Below the pieces are notes generated by a model. That model was not told the DNA's origin and did no database searches. It saw only the letters and a program-made list of their open reading frames with translations. From assembly GCA_947492175.1 (NCBI GenBank), contig CANLMQ010000010.1:1-64000 (forward strand): 64,000 nt of DNA, given 5' to 3'. A program made the position numbers and the translations under genes. This DNA comes from an uncultured Draconibacterium sp. (lineage in GTDB: Bacteria > Bacteroidota > Bacteroidia > Bacteroidales > Prolixibacteraceae). Positions 52,825 through 62,116 of this stretch are shown here, piece after piece (the first letter of the stretch is position 1; each line of letters opens with the position of its first letter).

Positions 52825-55800
52825 CTATGACTTGTATTCATCCCAGCTCTTAATTGCTATATCATCTATTGTATATTTACAAACACCATACAAGAAAGCA
52901 CTTGCAACACGGGCATTTGTTATAAGTGGAATGTTATAATCGATAGAATTTCTTCGGATATTGTAACCATTCTTTAACTCACGTTTTGTGTAGTTTTTCG
53001 GAATGTTTACTACCAAATCAATTTTCTTTTCCTTGATCATATCAATCGTATTTGGCGAACGATCTTCTTCATCGGGCCAATGTACCAAAGTATTTTCAAT
53101 TCCATTATCGCGGAAGAATTTATGGGTTCCCTCCGTTGCAAAAATATTGAAGCCGCGCTCGGTTAACATACGCGCACTATTCAATAATTCAAGTTTGCCA
53201 CGCGATGGTCCCGAAGAAATCAGGATGTTCTTTTTCGGGAAGGAATAACCAACCGAAAGCATCGATTTCATAATAGCCTCGTAGTAGTTTTCTCCAATAC
53301 AGCCCACTTCTCCGGTTGATGACATATCAACACCCAAAACAGGATCAGCTTTTAACAAGCGTGCAAAGGAGAATTGTGGTGCTTTAACACCAACATAATC
53401 CAGCTCAAACAACGATTTATCCGGCTTCGGAACATCAATTCCCAACATTACTTTTGTTGCAATTTCAATCAGGTTGATTTTCATTACTTTCGAAACAAAT
53501 GGGAAACTACGCGATGCGCGCAGGTTACATTCGATAACTTTTATGTCGTTGTCTTTTGCCAAAAACTGCATGTTAAATGGTCCGGTAATTTCCAGTCCTT
53601 TTGCAATCTCGCGTGCAATCTTTTTTACACGTCTGATGGTTTCAACATATAGTTTCTGAGGAGGGAAAACAATGGTTGCATCACCCGAGTGAACACCGGC
53701 AAACTCCACGTGCTCAGAAATGGCATATGCAATCATTTCTCCTTTATTGGCAACTGCATCAATCTCAATCTCTTTTGCCTGCTCAATAAATTCCGTAACA
53801 ACAACCGGGTGCTCTTTCGAAACATTGGCTGCCATTTCAAGAAAATGCTCCAACTGATCGGGGTTAGAAACCACGTTCATTGCAGCTCCTGAAAGTACGT
53901 AGGAAGGACGAATCAAAAGCGGATATCCCACTTCGTCAACAAACTTATGTATTTCTTCGATTGTTGAAAGACGTGCCCAGCGTGGTTGATCAACTTTCAA
54001 ATCATCCAATAATGAAGAGAATTTTTCGCGGTCCTCAGCATTATCAATTTTTTGAGCCGTGGTTCCAAGAATTGGCACATTTTGTCCATCCAATTTCATG
54101 GCCAGGTTGTTTGGAATCTGACCTCCTACTGAAACAATAACTCCGTGCGGATCTTCCAAATCAACAATATCCATTACCCGTTCGAATGTCAGTTCATCGA
54201 AATACAAACGGTCGCAGGTATCGTAATCTGTACTTACTGTTTCCGGGTTGTAGTTAATCATTACCGAACGGTAATTTTCTTTCTTAATCGTCTCAATCGC
54301 ATTTACACTACACCAGTCGAATTCAACCGAACTTCCAATTCGGTAGGCTCCCGAACCAAGTACAATTACCGATTTATCATCGTGTCCAAAATCAATATCA
54401 TGTTCCTGTCCGCTGTAAGTCATGTACAGATAGTTTGTTTGTGCGGGATATTCACCAGCCAGCGTATCAATCTGTTTTACAACCGGAACAATTCCTTTCG
54501 ACTTTCTGAAATCCCGGACTTTCAATAAATCCTTGTATATTTCTTTGTTCGAACTTTTCAGTACCAAACGTGCAATTTGAAAATCGGAATATCCGGCTTG
54601 TTTTGAAGCTTTCAATAAAAGATCCGGAACATTCTCCAATTCATTAATGGCAATTAAATCGTTATGTATTTTGAAAATGTTATTCAGCTTCTGCAGGAAC
54701 CAACGATCAATTTTTGTTTTGTCGTATATTTCATCAATTGAATAGCCCTTGTTAAAAGCTTCAGCAATTGCAAAAATCCTCCGATCGGTTGGATTTGTTA
54801 ATTCCGATTCTATTTCAGGAATCTCTATTTCATCTTTATTGGCAACAAAACCATGCATTCCTAAACCAACCATTCGAATTCCCTTCTGAATGGCTTCTTC
54901 GAAAGTACGGCCAATGGCCATAATCTCTCCAACCGATTTCATCGAGCTTCCGATGTTTTTCGAAACACCCACAAATTTACTCAAATCCCAACGTGGAATT
55001 TTAACCACACAGTAGTCAAGAGCAGGTTCGAAACAAGCTGTTGTTACTTTGGTAACCGAGTTTTTCAATTGGTGTAATCCATACCCCAAGCCCAGTTTGG
55101 CTGCAACAAATGCCAGCGGGTAACCTGTTGCTTTCGATGCCAGTGCCGACGAACGCGACAAACGTGCATTTACCTCAATTACACGGTAATCTTCTGAGTG
55201 CGGATCGAGTGCATACTGAACGTTACATTCGCCAACCACGCCAACACGACGAATAATTTTTATGGCAATGGCCCGTAATTTATGATATTCTGAATTAGAA
55301 AGTGTTTGCGAAGGAGCAACAACAATACTTTCACCCGTGTGAATTCCCAGCGGATCAAAGTTTTCCATGTTACAAACAGTAATACAATTATCGTATTTAT
55401 CGCGTACTACTTCGTATTCAACTTCTTTCCACCCCTTAATCGATTCTTCTACCAAAATCTGGGGTGAATAAGAAAATGCACTACCTGCCAGTTTTTCCAG
55501 TTCTGCTTCATTTTCGCAGAAACCTGATCCAAGACCTCCAAGCGTGTAAGCAGCACGAATAATAATTGGGTAACCAACTTCTTTTGCCGCAGCCTTTGCC
55601 TCTTCCATGTTTGATGCTGCAATACTTTTACAAGTTTTCACATCAATCTCGTCGAGCATATTTGCAAAGATGTCGCGGTCTTCGGTGTCAATAATCGATT
55701 GAACCGGTGTACCTACAACTTCCACATTATATTTCTCCAGAACTCCTGATTCATAAAGTGCTACACCGCAGTTTAGTGCAGTTTGTCCACCAAATGCCAG

Positions 55801-56058
55801 TAATATTCCCTGTGGCTTTTCCTTTTTAATTACCTCTTCAACAAAGTGAGGGGTAACCGGAAGAAAATATATTTTATCGGCAATATTGTCCGAAGTTTGT
55901 ATGGTTGCAATGTTCGGATTAATAAGAACCGTTTCAACTCCTTCTTCTTTAAGTGCTTTTAGTGCCTGCGACCCCGAGTAGTCAAATTCACCGGCCTCTC
56001 CTATTTTTAGGGCTCCCGATCCCAGAACTATTGCTTTTTTAATGTGTGTATCTATCAT
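52825..56058 (-). CDS. carB: Carbamoyl-phosphate synthase large subunit
   Basis: CarB makes carbamoyl phosphate from bicarbonate, two ATP and ammonia delivered by CarA. The 1077 residues show the full duplicated architecture: an N-terminal ATP-grasp half (1-400; 'LGSGALKIGEAGEFDYSG', 'AAYTLGGLGSGF'), an oligomerisation region (400-550), a second ATP-grasp half (about 550-930; 'VLGSGAYRIGSSVEFDWC', 'RPSYVLSGAAMNVV'), and a C-terminal MGS-like regulatory domain (940-1077). It follows carA by 26 bases on the minus strand and feeds pyrimidines and arginine. Confidence 0.98.
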   Translation of the reverse strand: MIDTHIKKAIVLGSGALKIGEAGEFDYSGSQALKALKEEGVETVLINPNIATIQTSDNIADKIYFLPVTPHFVEEVIKKEKPQGILLAFGGQTALNCGVALYESGVLEKYNVEVVGTPVQSIIDTEDRDIFANMLDEIDVKTCKSIAASNMEEAKAAAKEVGYPIIIRAAYTLGGLGSGFCENEAELEKLAGSAFSYSPQILVEESIKGWKEVEYEVVRDKYDNCITVCNMENFDPLGIHTGESIVVAPSQTLSNSEYHKLRAIAIKIIRRVGVVGECNVQYALDPHSEDYRVIEVNARLSRSSALASKATGYPLAFVAAKLGLGYGLHQLKNSVTKVTTACFEPALDYCVVKIPRWDLSKFVGVSKNIGSSMKSVGEIMAIGRTFEEAIQKGIRMVGLGMHGFVANKDEIEIPEIESELTNPTDRRIFAIAEAFNKGYSIDEIYDKTKIDRWFLQKLNNIFKIHNDLIAINELENVPDLLLKASKQAGYSDFQIARLVLKSSNKEIYKDLLKVRDFRKSKGIVPVVKQIDTLAGEYPAQTNYLYMTYSGQEHDIDFGHDDKSVIVLGSGAYRIGSSVEFDWCSVNAIETIKKENYRSVMINYNPETVSTDYDTCDRLYFDELTFERVMDIVDLEDPHGVIVSVGGQIPNNLAMKLDGQNVPILGTTAQKIDNAEDREKFSSLLDDLKVDQPRWARLSTIEEIHKFVDEVGYPLLIRPSYVLSGAAMNVVSNPDQLEHFLEMAANVSKEHPVVVTEFIEQAKEIEIDAVANKGEMIAYAISEHVEFAGVHSGDATIVFPPQKLYVETIRRVKKIAREIAKGLEITGPFNMQFLAKDNDIKVIECNLRASRSFPFVSKVMKINLIEIATKVMLGIDVPKPDKSLFELDYVGVKAPQFSFARLLKADPVLGVDMSSTGEVGCIGENYYEAIMKSMLSVGYSFPKKNILISSGPSRGKLELLNSARMLTERGFNIFATEGTHKFFRDNGIENTLVHWPDEEDRSPNTIDMIKEKKIDLVVNIPKNYTKRELKNGYNIRRNSIDYNIPLITNARVASAFLYGVCKYTIDDIAIKSWDEYKS

Positions 56059-56084
56059 GATGCTTTTTAATTTCGGTGAATGAT

Positions 56085-57164
56085 TTACTTTTTCGATTCT
56101 TCTACATTATTCATAAACTCATCGAACAGAAACTCTGTGTCAGTTGGACCGCTTGATGCTTCAGGGTGAAACTGTGTTGAAAAGAAAGGCAATGTTTTGT
56201 GCTTAATTCCTTCGTTGGTTTCGTCGTTCACGTTTGTGAAAAGTGGCTCCCAGCCTTCTGGTAAAGTTTCGGTTTTTACCGCAAATCCGTGGTTTTGTGA
56301 GGTAATATAACATTTGTTGGTACCCTCCAATAAAACGGGTTGATTGTGACTGCGATGACCGTATTTCAATTTGTATGTTTCGGCACCTGCTGCACGAGCC
56401 AAAAGCTGGTTACCAAGGCAAATACCCATAATTGGTTTTTTACTTCCAATAACATATTTAATGTATTTTACCGTTTCGTCACACATGGCAGGGTCACCCG
56501 GACCGTTAGATATAAATACTCCGTCGAATTCTTCGTTTGTAAAATCATAGTCCCACGGAACACGAATTACTGTTGCATTCCGGTCTATCAAACAACGGAT
56601 AATATTATTTTTTACACCACAATCGATTAACACAACCTTGTGCTCTCCGTTTCCGTACACCTCGCGTTCTTTACAACTTGCAACTGCCACAAGATTTTCT
56701 TTGTTCGGATCGTAGAAATCAATTTCATCTTCGAATTCAATTTTGCCAAGCATCGAACCTTTTTCACGTAAAATTTTCGTTAAGGCTCGTGTGTCAATGT
56801 CAAAAAGACCCGGAACTTCGTATTCCTTTAACCAGTCCGATAAACTTTTTTCAGCATTCCAATGACTGAATTCGAACGAATAATCGGAAATGATTAATCC
56901 GGTAATATGCAATTTATTCGATTCGTAATACTTATGAATTCCATTTTCCTTTTTATTGAATGGAACACCATAATTCCCAATCATCGGATAGGTCGAGACC
57001 AAAATCTGTCCTGCATACGATGGATCAGTTAAACTTTCGGGATAACCCGTCATTGCTGTATAAAATACAACTTCCCCCGCCACTGCTTTTTCGCTTCCAA
57101 ATGATTTCCCGATAAAAACTGTTCCGTCTTCGAGAGTTAATTTTGCCTGTTTTACTTTTAACAT
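56085..57164 (-). CDS. carA: Carbamoyl-phosphate synthase small subunit
   Basis: Glutaminase subunit that supplies ammonia to CarB. The 359 residues have an N-terminal CPSase domain ('LTLEDGTVFIGKSFG', 'TGYPESLTDPSYAGQI') and a C-terminal class I amidotransferase domain with the catalytic Cys in 'GICLGNQLLARA' and the His/Glu pair in 'QFHPEASSG'. First gene of carAB, divergent from argR. An intrinsic-terminator-like hairpin lies 18 bases upstream of the ATG. Confidence 0.98.
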   Translation of the reverse strand: MLKVKQAKLTLEDGTVFIGKSFGSEKAVAGEVVFYTAMTGYPESLTDPSYAGQILVSTYPMIGNYGVPFNKKENGIHKYYESNKLHITGLIISDYSFEFSHWNAEKSLSDWLKEYEVPGLFDIDTRALTKILREKGSMLGKIEFEDEIDFYDPNKENLVAVASCKEREVYGNGEHKVVLIDCGVKNNIIRCLIDRNATVIRVPWDYDFTNEEFDGVFISNGPGDPAMCDETVKYIKYVIGSKKPIMGICLGNQLLARAAGAETYKLKYGHRSHNQPVLLEGTNKCYITSQNHGFAVKTETLPEGWEPLFTNVNDETNEGIKHKTLPFFSTQFHPEASSGPTDTEFLFDEFMNNVEESKK

Positions 57165-57180
57165 ATTCCGGTACTTGTAT

Positions 57181-57227
57181 TAAAAAAAATGCGATAGCCC
57201 TAAAAATAGTTCAATCGCATTATTCAT
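57181..57227 (-). promoter_or_regulatory. Candidate attenuator and ARG half-site in carA leader
   Basis: On the minus strand AATGCGAT (57221-57214) pairs with ATCGCATT (57195-57188) across an 18-base loop and then runs into six or more T, just 18 bases before the carA ATG. ATGAATAAT (57227-57219) equals the left half of the perfect ARG box at argR. Premature termination and arginine repression are both plausible; the stem is only 8 bp and AT-rich, so certainty is modest. Confidence 0.4.
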
Positions 57228-57303
57228 TATCTATTTGCTTATTCCAATACACTTTGCTTCCCATATAAAGGATAAAAACATGATGCTAAAATCATTATCG
57301 CTG

Positions 57304-57311
57304 CAAAAATA
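57304..57311 (-). promoter_or_regulatory. -7 box of carA
   Basis: On the minus strand TATTTTTG matches TAnnTTTG, 140 bases before carA, giving a long leader. No -33 TTG at the usual distance. Confidence 0.4.
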
Positions 57312-57333
57312 GTAAATATTCTGAAATTACAGC

Positions 57334-57363
57334 TTGTTGTTTTGAATAAAATGCATATTTTTG
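57334..57363 (+). promoter_or_regulatory. argR promoter
   Basis: TTG (57334-57336) is 19 bases before TATTTTTG (57356-57363), a consensus match. Transcription would begin around 57370, at the edge of the ARG box. A longer open frame from 57342 would contain this promoter and is rejected. Confidence 0.75.
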
Positions 57364-57372
57364 CAACACAAA

Positions 57373-57386
57373 TGAATAATTATTCA
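57373..57386 (+). promoter_or_regulatory. ARG box (ArgR operator)
   Basis: TGAATAATTATTCA is a perfect 14-bp palindrome that equals the E. coli ARG-box consensus (TGAATwwwwATTCA). It abuts the argR ATG at 57387 and covers the expected transcription start, so ArgR probably represses its own gene and the downstream operon. Confidence 0.75.
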
Positions 57387-57866
57387 ATGAAGAATAAAGT
57401 ACAAAGGCAACTTGAAATCAGAAAAATAATCCAAAAGGGCAACATTCACAGTCAGGATGAATTATTAGCAGAATTAAAACAAAAGGGTTTTGATTTAACG
57501 CAGGCAACCTTGTCGCGCGATTTAAAAGTTTTGCAGGTGGCAAAAACAACTCACCCTGCCAAAGGCTATGTTTACACCATTCCTGAAAACGGACAAAGCG
57601 AAGCAGGTGCCGGGCAAACCAGAATAAACTATTTGGCTGATGGTTTTTTGGAAATCCAGTTTTCGGGAAACCTGGCAGTGGTAAAAACCGTACCTGGTTA
57701 TGCCAGTAGTATTGCTGCGGTTATCGACCAAACAAGCCCATGGGAAATAATCGGGACAGTTGCAGGAGATGATACAATATTAATAATACAAAGAGAAGGA
57801 ATATCGAAAAATGATTTAGTAGAAGCATTAATTACAATTATGCCCAAACTAAGAGGAAGAATTTAA
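57387..57866 (+). CDS. argR: Arginine repressor ArgR
   Basis: ArgR is the arginine-responsive DNA-binding repressor, hexameric in known cases. The 159 residues from the ATG at 57387 ('MKNKVQRQLEIRK') show the winged helix (1-70) with 'LTQATLSRDLKVLQV', and a C-terminal arginine-binding domain (about 80-155) with 'GYASSIAAVIDQ' and 'TVAGDDTILII', where GDD contacts arginine. The start is placed just after the ARG box and promoter. It leads the arginine operon. Confidence 0.94.
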   Translation: MKNKVQRQLEIRKIIQKGNIHSQDELLAELKQKGFDLTQATLSRDLKVLQVAKTTHPAKGYVYTIPENGQSEAGAGQTRINYLADGFLEIQFSGNLAVVKTVPGYASSIAAVIDQTSPWEIIGTVAGDDTILIIQREGISKNDLVEALITIMPKLRGRI

Positions 57867-57876
57867 TTCGGATGTG

Positions 57877-58533
57877 ATGAAGGAATTGAAGAACATAAAT
57901 ATTTTGGTGGCTGGGGAAGATCATGTAAAATATATCGACGATATAAATGATGCAATTGATATTGCATCGAAACAACGAGGAACCGGTATTGCCAGAAGAA
58001 CATTTGAATATCTCCAGGAGAAGATGGTTGCAGGCAAGGCAGTTATTGCATTGGAGAAAGATCAGTTTGCAGGTTTTTGTTATATCGAGGCCTGGCAGGA
58101 AAAAGGATTTGTGGCAAACTCGGGACTTATTGTTGTTGAAGAATATCGCGGAATAGGATTGGCTAAAGAAATAAAAAAGAAAGCTTTTCAGCTGTCGCGC
58201 ACAAAGTATCCAAAATCAAAAATATTTGGTTTAACAACCGGTCTGGCAGTTATGAAAATTAATCATGAGCTTGGATATCGTCCGGTTACATTTTCAGAAT
58301 TAACAATTGATGACCAATTTTGGAATGGCTGCAAAGGCTGTGTTAATTACGACATTCTGGAAAGAACCGGTCGTACAAAATGTTTGTGTACAGGAATGCT
58401 ATACAATCCCGAATGGGAAAAACCTACGTTTACAAACGGGAATGGGATTAGAAAAAGAAGTCTGCTTGAAACTATTACGAAACTAAAACCCGGAGTAGGA
58501 CTGAGAAGAAAGAAATTATTAAAGAAAAAATAG
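57877..58533 (+). CDS. ArgA-like GNAT acyltransferase (probable N-acylglutamate synthase)
   Basis: A 218-residue GNAT-fold protein (acyl-CoA site in 'VVEEYRGIGLAKEIKKKAF') located between argR and argG. The equivalent Bacteroides gene, as I recall, was assigned as N-succinylglutamate synthase, the first step of arginine synthesis, so this is a likely ortholog; the acyl group here could be succinyl or acetyl. The C-terminal part carries four Cys in 'GCKGCVNY' and 'TKCLCTGML', unusual for a GNAT and possibly metal-binding. The ATG at 57877 is preferred to the GTG just before it. Confidence 0.75.
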   Translation: MKELKNINILVAGEDHVKYIDDINDAIDIASKQRGTGIARRTFEYLQEKMVAGKAVIALEKDQFAGFCYIEAWQEKGFVANSGLIVVEEYRGIGLAKEIKKKAFQLSRTKYPKSKIFGLTTGLAVMKINHELGYRPVTFSELTIDDQFWNGCKGCVNYDILERTGRTKCLCTGMLYNPEWEKPTFTNGNGIRKRSLLETITKLKPGVGLRRKKLLKKK

Positions 58534-58610
58534 AGTGACAGAGTGTTGAAATAAACAGACAGCTACTGATTTATTTTCATAAGTTGTCACACTAAAAAAA
58601 ATAGTATATC

Positions 58611-59804
58611 ATGAGCGAAAAATTAGTTTTGGCATTTAGCGGAGGTTTAGATACTTCGTTTTGCGCAAAGTATTTAAAAGAAGAAAAAGGTTACGATGTA
58701 TACACCGCTATTGCCAACACCGGTGGTTTCTCGGACGACGAACTAAAAGCGATTGAAGAACGTGCCCTGGCTTTGGGCGCTGTTGAGCATGTAACACTCG
58801 ATGTAACCAACGAATACTACGAAAAATGTATTCGTTACATGGTCTACGGAAACATCTTACGCAACAATACTTATCCTATTTCGGTAAGTTCGGAGCGGGC
58901 TTTCCAGGCCATTGCAACCATTGAATACGCAAAAAAAATTGGAGCAAAATACATTGCACACGGTAGTACAGGTGCCGGAAACGACCAGATTCGTTTTGAC
59001 CTTACTTTCCAGGTTTTGGCACCGGAAATTGAAATTATTACTCCAACACGTGATATGCTTTTAACACGTCAATACGAAATTGATTACTTAAAAAAACACG
59101 GTTACGAGGCTGATTTCACAAAAATGGAATATTCCATTAACCAGGGGCTTTGGGGAACAAGCGTTGGAGGAAAAGAAACACTTACTACAAATCAGAACCT
59201 GCCCGAAGAAGCTTATCCAAGCCAGTTGGAGGCAACCGAAGAAAAAACCATTGAATTAGGTTATGAAAAAGGCGAATTGGTTTCACTCAACGGCGAGTTT
59301 TATGAAAGTGGCCCGGAAATAATTCGTGCACTGGAAGCCATTGCATCAAAATATGCTATTGGACGCGATACACATGTTGGCGATACAATAATTGGAATTA
59401 AAGGCCGTGTTGGTTTTGAGGCCGCGGCACCACTTATTACTATAAAAGCACACCACTTACTTGAAAAACATACGCTTACTAAATGGCAGTCTTATTGGAA
59501 AGAACAACTTGCAAACTGGTACGGAATGTTTTTACACGAGGCAATGTACCAGGAACCTGTAATGCGTAATATTGAGACTTTCCTTGAATCGACACAGGAA
59601 AATGTGACAGGTAAAGTAATTGTAAAATTAAAGCCATATCATTTCGAGTTGGTGGGAATCGAATCAGAGCACGACTTAATGAATTCGGGATTTGGTGAGT
59701 ACGGCGAAACTGTTGAAGCATGGACTGCCGACGACATTAAAGGATTCACAAAAATTCTATCAAACTCATTAAAAATTTATAATTCAGTAAATAAGAACTT
59801 GTAG
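58611..59804 (+). CDS. argG: Argininosuccinate synthase
   Basis: ArgG joins citrulline and aspartate using ATP in the penultimate arginine step. The 397-residue length is normal. The nucleotide-binding P-loop is 'FSGGLDTSFC' (9-18). Other conserved blocks are 'AHGSTGAGNDQIRFD' and 'KETLTTNQN'. It ends one base before argC. Confidence 0.98.
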   Translation: MSEKLVLAFSGGLDTSFCAKYLKEEKGYDVYTAIANTGGFSDDELKAIEERALALGAVEHVTLDVTNEYYEKCIRYMVYGNILRNNTYPISVSSERAFQAIATIEYAKKIGAKYIAHGSTGAGNDQIRFDLTFQVLAPEIEIITPTRDMLLTRQYEIDYLKKHGYEADFTKMEYSINQGLWGTSVGGKETLTTNQNLPEEAYPSQLEATEEKTIELGYEKGELVSLNGEFYESGPEIIRALEAIASKYAIGRDTHVGDTIIGIKGRVGFEAAAPLITIKAHHLLEKHTLTKWQSYWKEQLANWYGMFLHEAMYQEPVMRNIETFLESTQENVTGKVIVKLKPYHFELVGIESEHDLMNSGFGEYGETVEAWTADDIKGFTKILSNSLKIYNSVNKNL

Positions 59805-59805
59805 G

Positions 59806-60774
59806 ATGATTAAAGTTGGAATAATAGGAGGAGCCGGATACACCGCCGGTGAGTTGCTGAGGATTTTACTAAATCATCCGAACGTGGAAATTGGGTTTGT
59901 GCAAAGTACAAGCAATGCAGGAAATCCGATTTCGGATGTACACATTGATTTGTTGGGCGAAAGTGAATTACATTTCACCGACCAAATGCCATTCGACGAA
60001 GTTGATGCCATTTTTCTTTGTATGGGGCACGGCAAATCAATTGAATTTATGGAAACACATACTTTCCCAAAATACCTGAAAATAATTGACTTGAGCCACG
60101 ACTTTAGGCTTAAAAGGGAAGGCAATGATTTTGTGTATGGCCTTCCTGAATTGAATCGCGAAGAAATTGAGGCATCAGAAAGAATTGCTAATCCGGGATG
60201 TTTTGCCACAGGAATTCAATTGGCACTTTTGCCTTTGGCTGCCAACGGACTATTAAAAGACGAAGTACATGTTCAGGCAATTACGGGCTCAACCGGCGCC
60301 GGACAAAAACCAACATCCACTTCGCATTTCAGCTGGAGAAGCAGCAATGTTTCTGCCTATAAAATTTTTGAACATCAGCACGAAGGCGAGATTTTACAAA
60401 GTTTAACTCAACTTCAGCCCGATTTTAAGAATGATTTTAATTTTGTACCAATTCGCGGAAACCATACACGTGGAATTTTTGTTTCGTGCTATACAAAGTA
60501 TGAGGGTACTTTAGAGGAAGCAAAAGAAATCTATAAAAATTATTATGCCCGGCATCCGTTTGTATTTATTACCGATAAAAACCCGGGAGTAAAACAAGTG
60601 GTTAATACCAACAAAGGCATTATTTATTTAGAAAAACACGGAAATAAACTTGTGATAATAAGTTTAACCGACAACCTGATTAAAGGCGCATCAGGACAGG
60701 CAGTACAGAACATGAACCTAATGTTTGGACTGGACGAAAAAACCGGGTTAAGTTTAAAACCGGTTGCATTTTAA
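59806..60774 (+). CDS. argC: N-acyl-gamma-glutamyl-phosphate reductase
   Basis: ArgC reduces the acylglutamyl phosphate to the semialdehyde with NADPH. The 322 residues start with the dinucleotide fold 'GIIGGAGYTAGELLRIL', and the active Cys is in 'NPGCFATG' (about 132). It overlaps nothing and follows argG by one base. In Bacteroidetes the substrate is the succinylated rather than acetylated form (inference from the phylum). Confidence 0.96.
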   Translation: MIKVGIIGGAGYTAGELLRILLNHPNVEIGFVQSTSNAGNPISDVHIDLLGESELHFTDQMPFDEVDAIFLCMGHGKSIEFMETHTFPKYLKIIDLSHDFRLKREGNDFVYGLPELNREEIEASERIANPGCFATGIQLALLPLAANGLLKDEVHVQAITGSTGAGQKPTSTSHFSWRSSNVSAYKIFEHQHEGEILQSLTQLQPDFKNDFNFVPIRGNHTRGIFVSCYTKYEGTLEEAKEIYKNYYARHPFVFITDKNPGVKQVVNTNKGIIYLEKHGNKLVIISLTDNLIKGASGQAVQNMNLMFGLDEKTGLSLKPVAF

Positions 60775-60945
60775 GAAAAGACAGTAACACTGATTACGCA
60801 GATTACCTCTGATTTAAGATTGTGTGTTAATCAATGCAGCCTAATAAGTGTTCGACCAAAATAATAATAAAATAAAAGGAAGATTAGATTTTCGGTGAGC
60901 CTGAATGATTTCGGGCCTCCAACTTCCAGCTTCCGACTGAACAAT

Positions 60946-62085
60946 ATGAAATTATTCGACGTATATCCATTATTCAATATTACTCCTGTTAAGGCAGAAG
61001 GATGCTATGTTTGGGATTCAGAAGGGAAAAAGTACCTGGATCTTTATGGTGGCCATGCAGTTATATCAATAGGACACAGTCATCCAACCTATGTTGAGAA
61101 AATTTCAAGCCAGCTTTCTCAGATTGGTTTTTATTCCAACTCGGTACAAAATCCTTTACAAAAAGAACTTGCAGAAAAATTAGGAGTAGTTTCAGGCTGC
61201 GAAGATTATCAGCTTTTTCTTTGTAACTCGGGTGCCGAAGCCAACGAAAATGCAATTAAACTTGCATCGTTTATCACTGGAAAAAAGAAAATCATCAGCT
61301 TTAAAAAAGGATTTCACGGTCGAACTTCGGCTGCGGTTTCAATTACCGACAATCCAAAAATTATTGCACCGGTAAACGAAAGCAGCAATGCCATAATCTT
61401 ACCATTTAACGATATTGAAGCAACAGAAGAAGCACTTAGAAAAGGTGATGTTGCTGCAGTAATTGTGGAAGGAATACAGGGAATTGGAGGAATACATGTT
61501 CCGGATGAACGGTTTTTAACAGAACTAAAAAAACTGACCGAAAAATATGTAGCAGTTCTTGTTCTCGACGAAATTCAATCGGGTTATGGACGAAGCGGTA
61601 AATTTTTCGCTTATCAATATGCCGATGTAAAACCCGACATGATTACCATGGCAAAAGGTATGGGAAACGGATTTCCTATTGGAGGAGTGTTAATTCAACC
61701 TGAAATTGAACCCTGGTTTGGCATGTTGGGGACTACATTTGGAGGAAATCACTTAGCTTGTGCTGCTGCAATTGCAGTGTTGGATGTTATTCAACAGGAG
61801 AAGCTGGTTGAAAATTCACAAAAAACAGGGAATTACCTGATGGAAAAACTAGCTGCAATGGATGGTGATTTTGAGATTCGCGGAAAGGGACTGATGATTG
61901 GAATGGAATTTAAAACTCCAATCAAAGAAATCCGTCAGAAGTTACTTCACGAATATGGAATTTTCACCGGAGTTTCAGGTCAAAACATTATCAGGTTGCT
62001 GCCGCCACTTAGTTTAAGCATCGGGCAGGCAGATGAATTTTTAAATGCCTTCGCGGAGGTATTGCATTCATTAGCTGAAAAGTAA
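60946..62085 (+). CDS. argD: Acylornithine aminotransferase
   Basis: ArgD is a class III PLP aminotransferase that makes acylornithine. With the ATG at 60946 ('MKLFDVYPLFNI') it has 379 residues; a GTG at 60895 would add residues without similarity. PLP Lys is in 'ITMAKGMGNGFPIGG', and 'LDEIQSGYGRSG' is also present. The 171-base gap after argC shows no gene or clear structure. Probably acts on succinylornithine. Confidence 0.94.
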   Translation: MKLFDVYPLFNITPVKAEGCYVWDSEGKKYLDLYGGHAVISIGHSHPTYVEKISSQLSQIGFYSNSVQNPLQKELAEKLGVVSGCEDYQLFLCNSGAEANENAIKLASFITGKKKIISFKKGFHGRTSAAVSITDNPKIIAPVNESSNAIILPFNDIEATEEALRKGDVAAVIVEGIQGIGGIHVPDERFLTELKKLTEKYVAVLVLDEIQSGYGRSGKFFAYQYADVKPDMITMAKGMGNGFPIGGVLIQPEIEPWFGMLGTTFGGNHLACAAAIAVLDVIQQEKLVENSQKTGNYLMEKLAAMDGDFEIRGKGLMIGMEFKTPIKEIRQKLLHEYGIFTGVSGQNIIRLLPPLSLSIGQADEFLNAFAEVLHSLAEK

Positions 62086-62116
62086 AAAAGAGATTTGTCA
62101 ATCTAAATCAGACAAC

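Noticed and set aside
57239..57295. An 18-codon ORF in the carA leader on the minus strand
   Set aside because: It has no Arg codons or other codon runs that would explain arginine or pyrimidine sensing. Its start is only 9 bases from the -7 box. Kept only as a possibility for translation-coupled attenuation.
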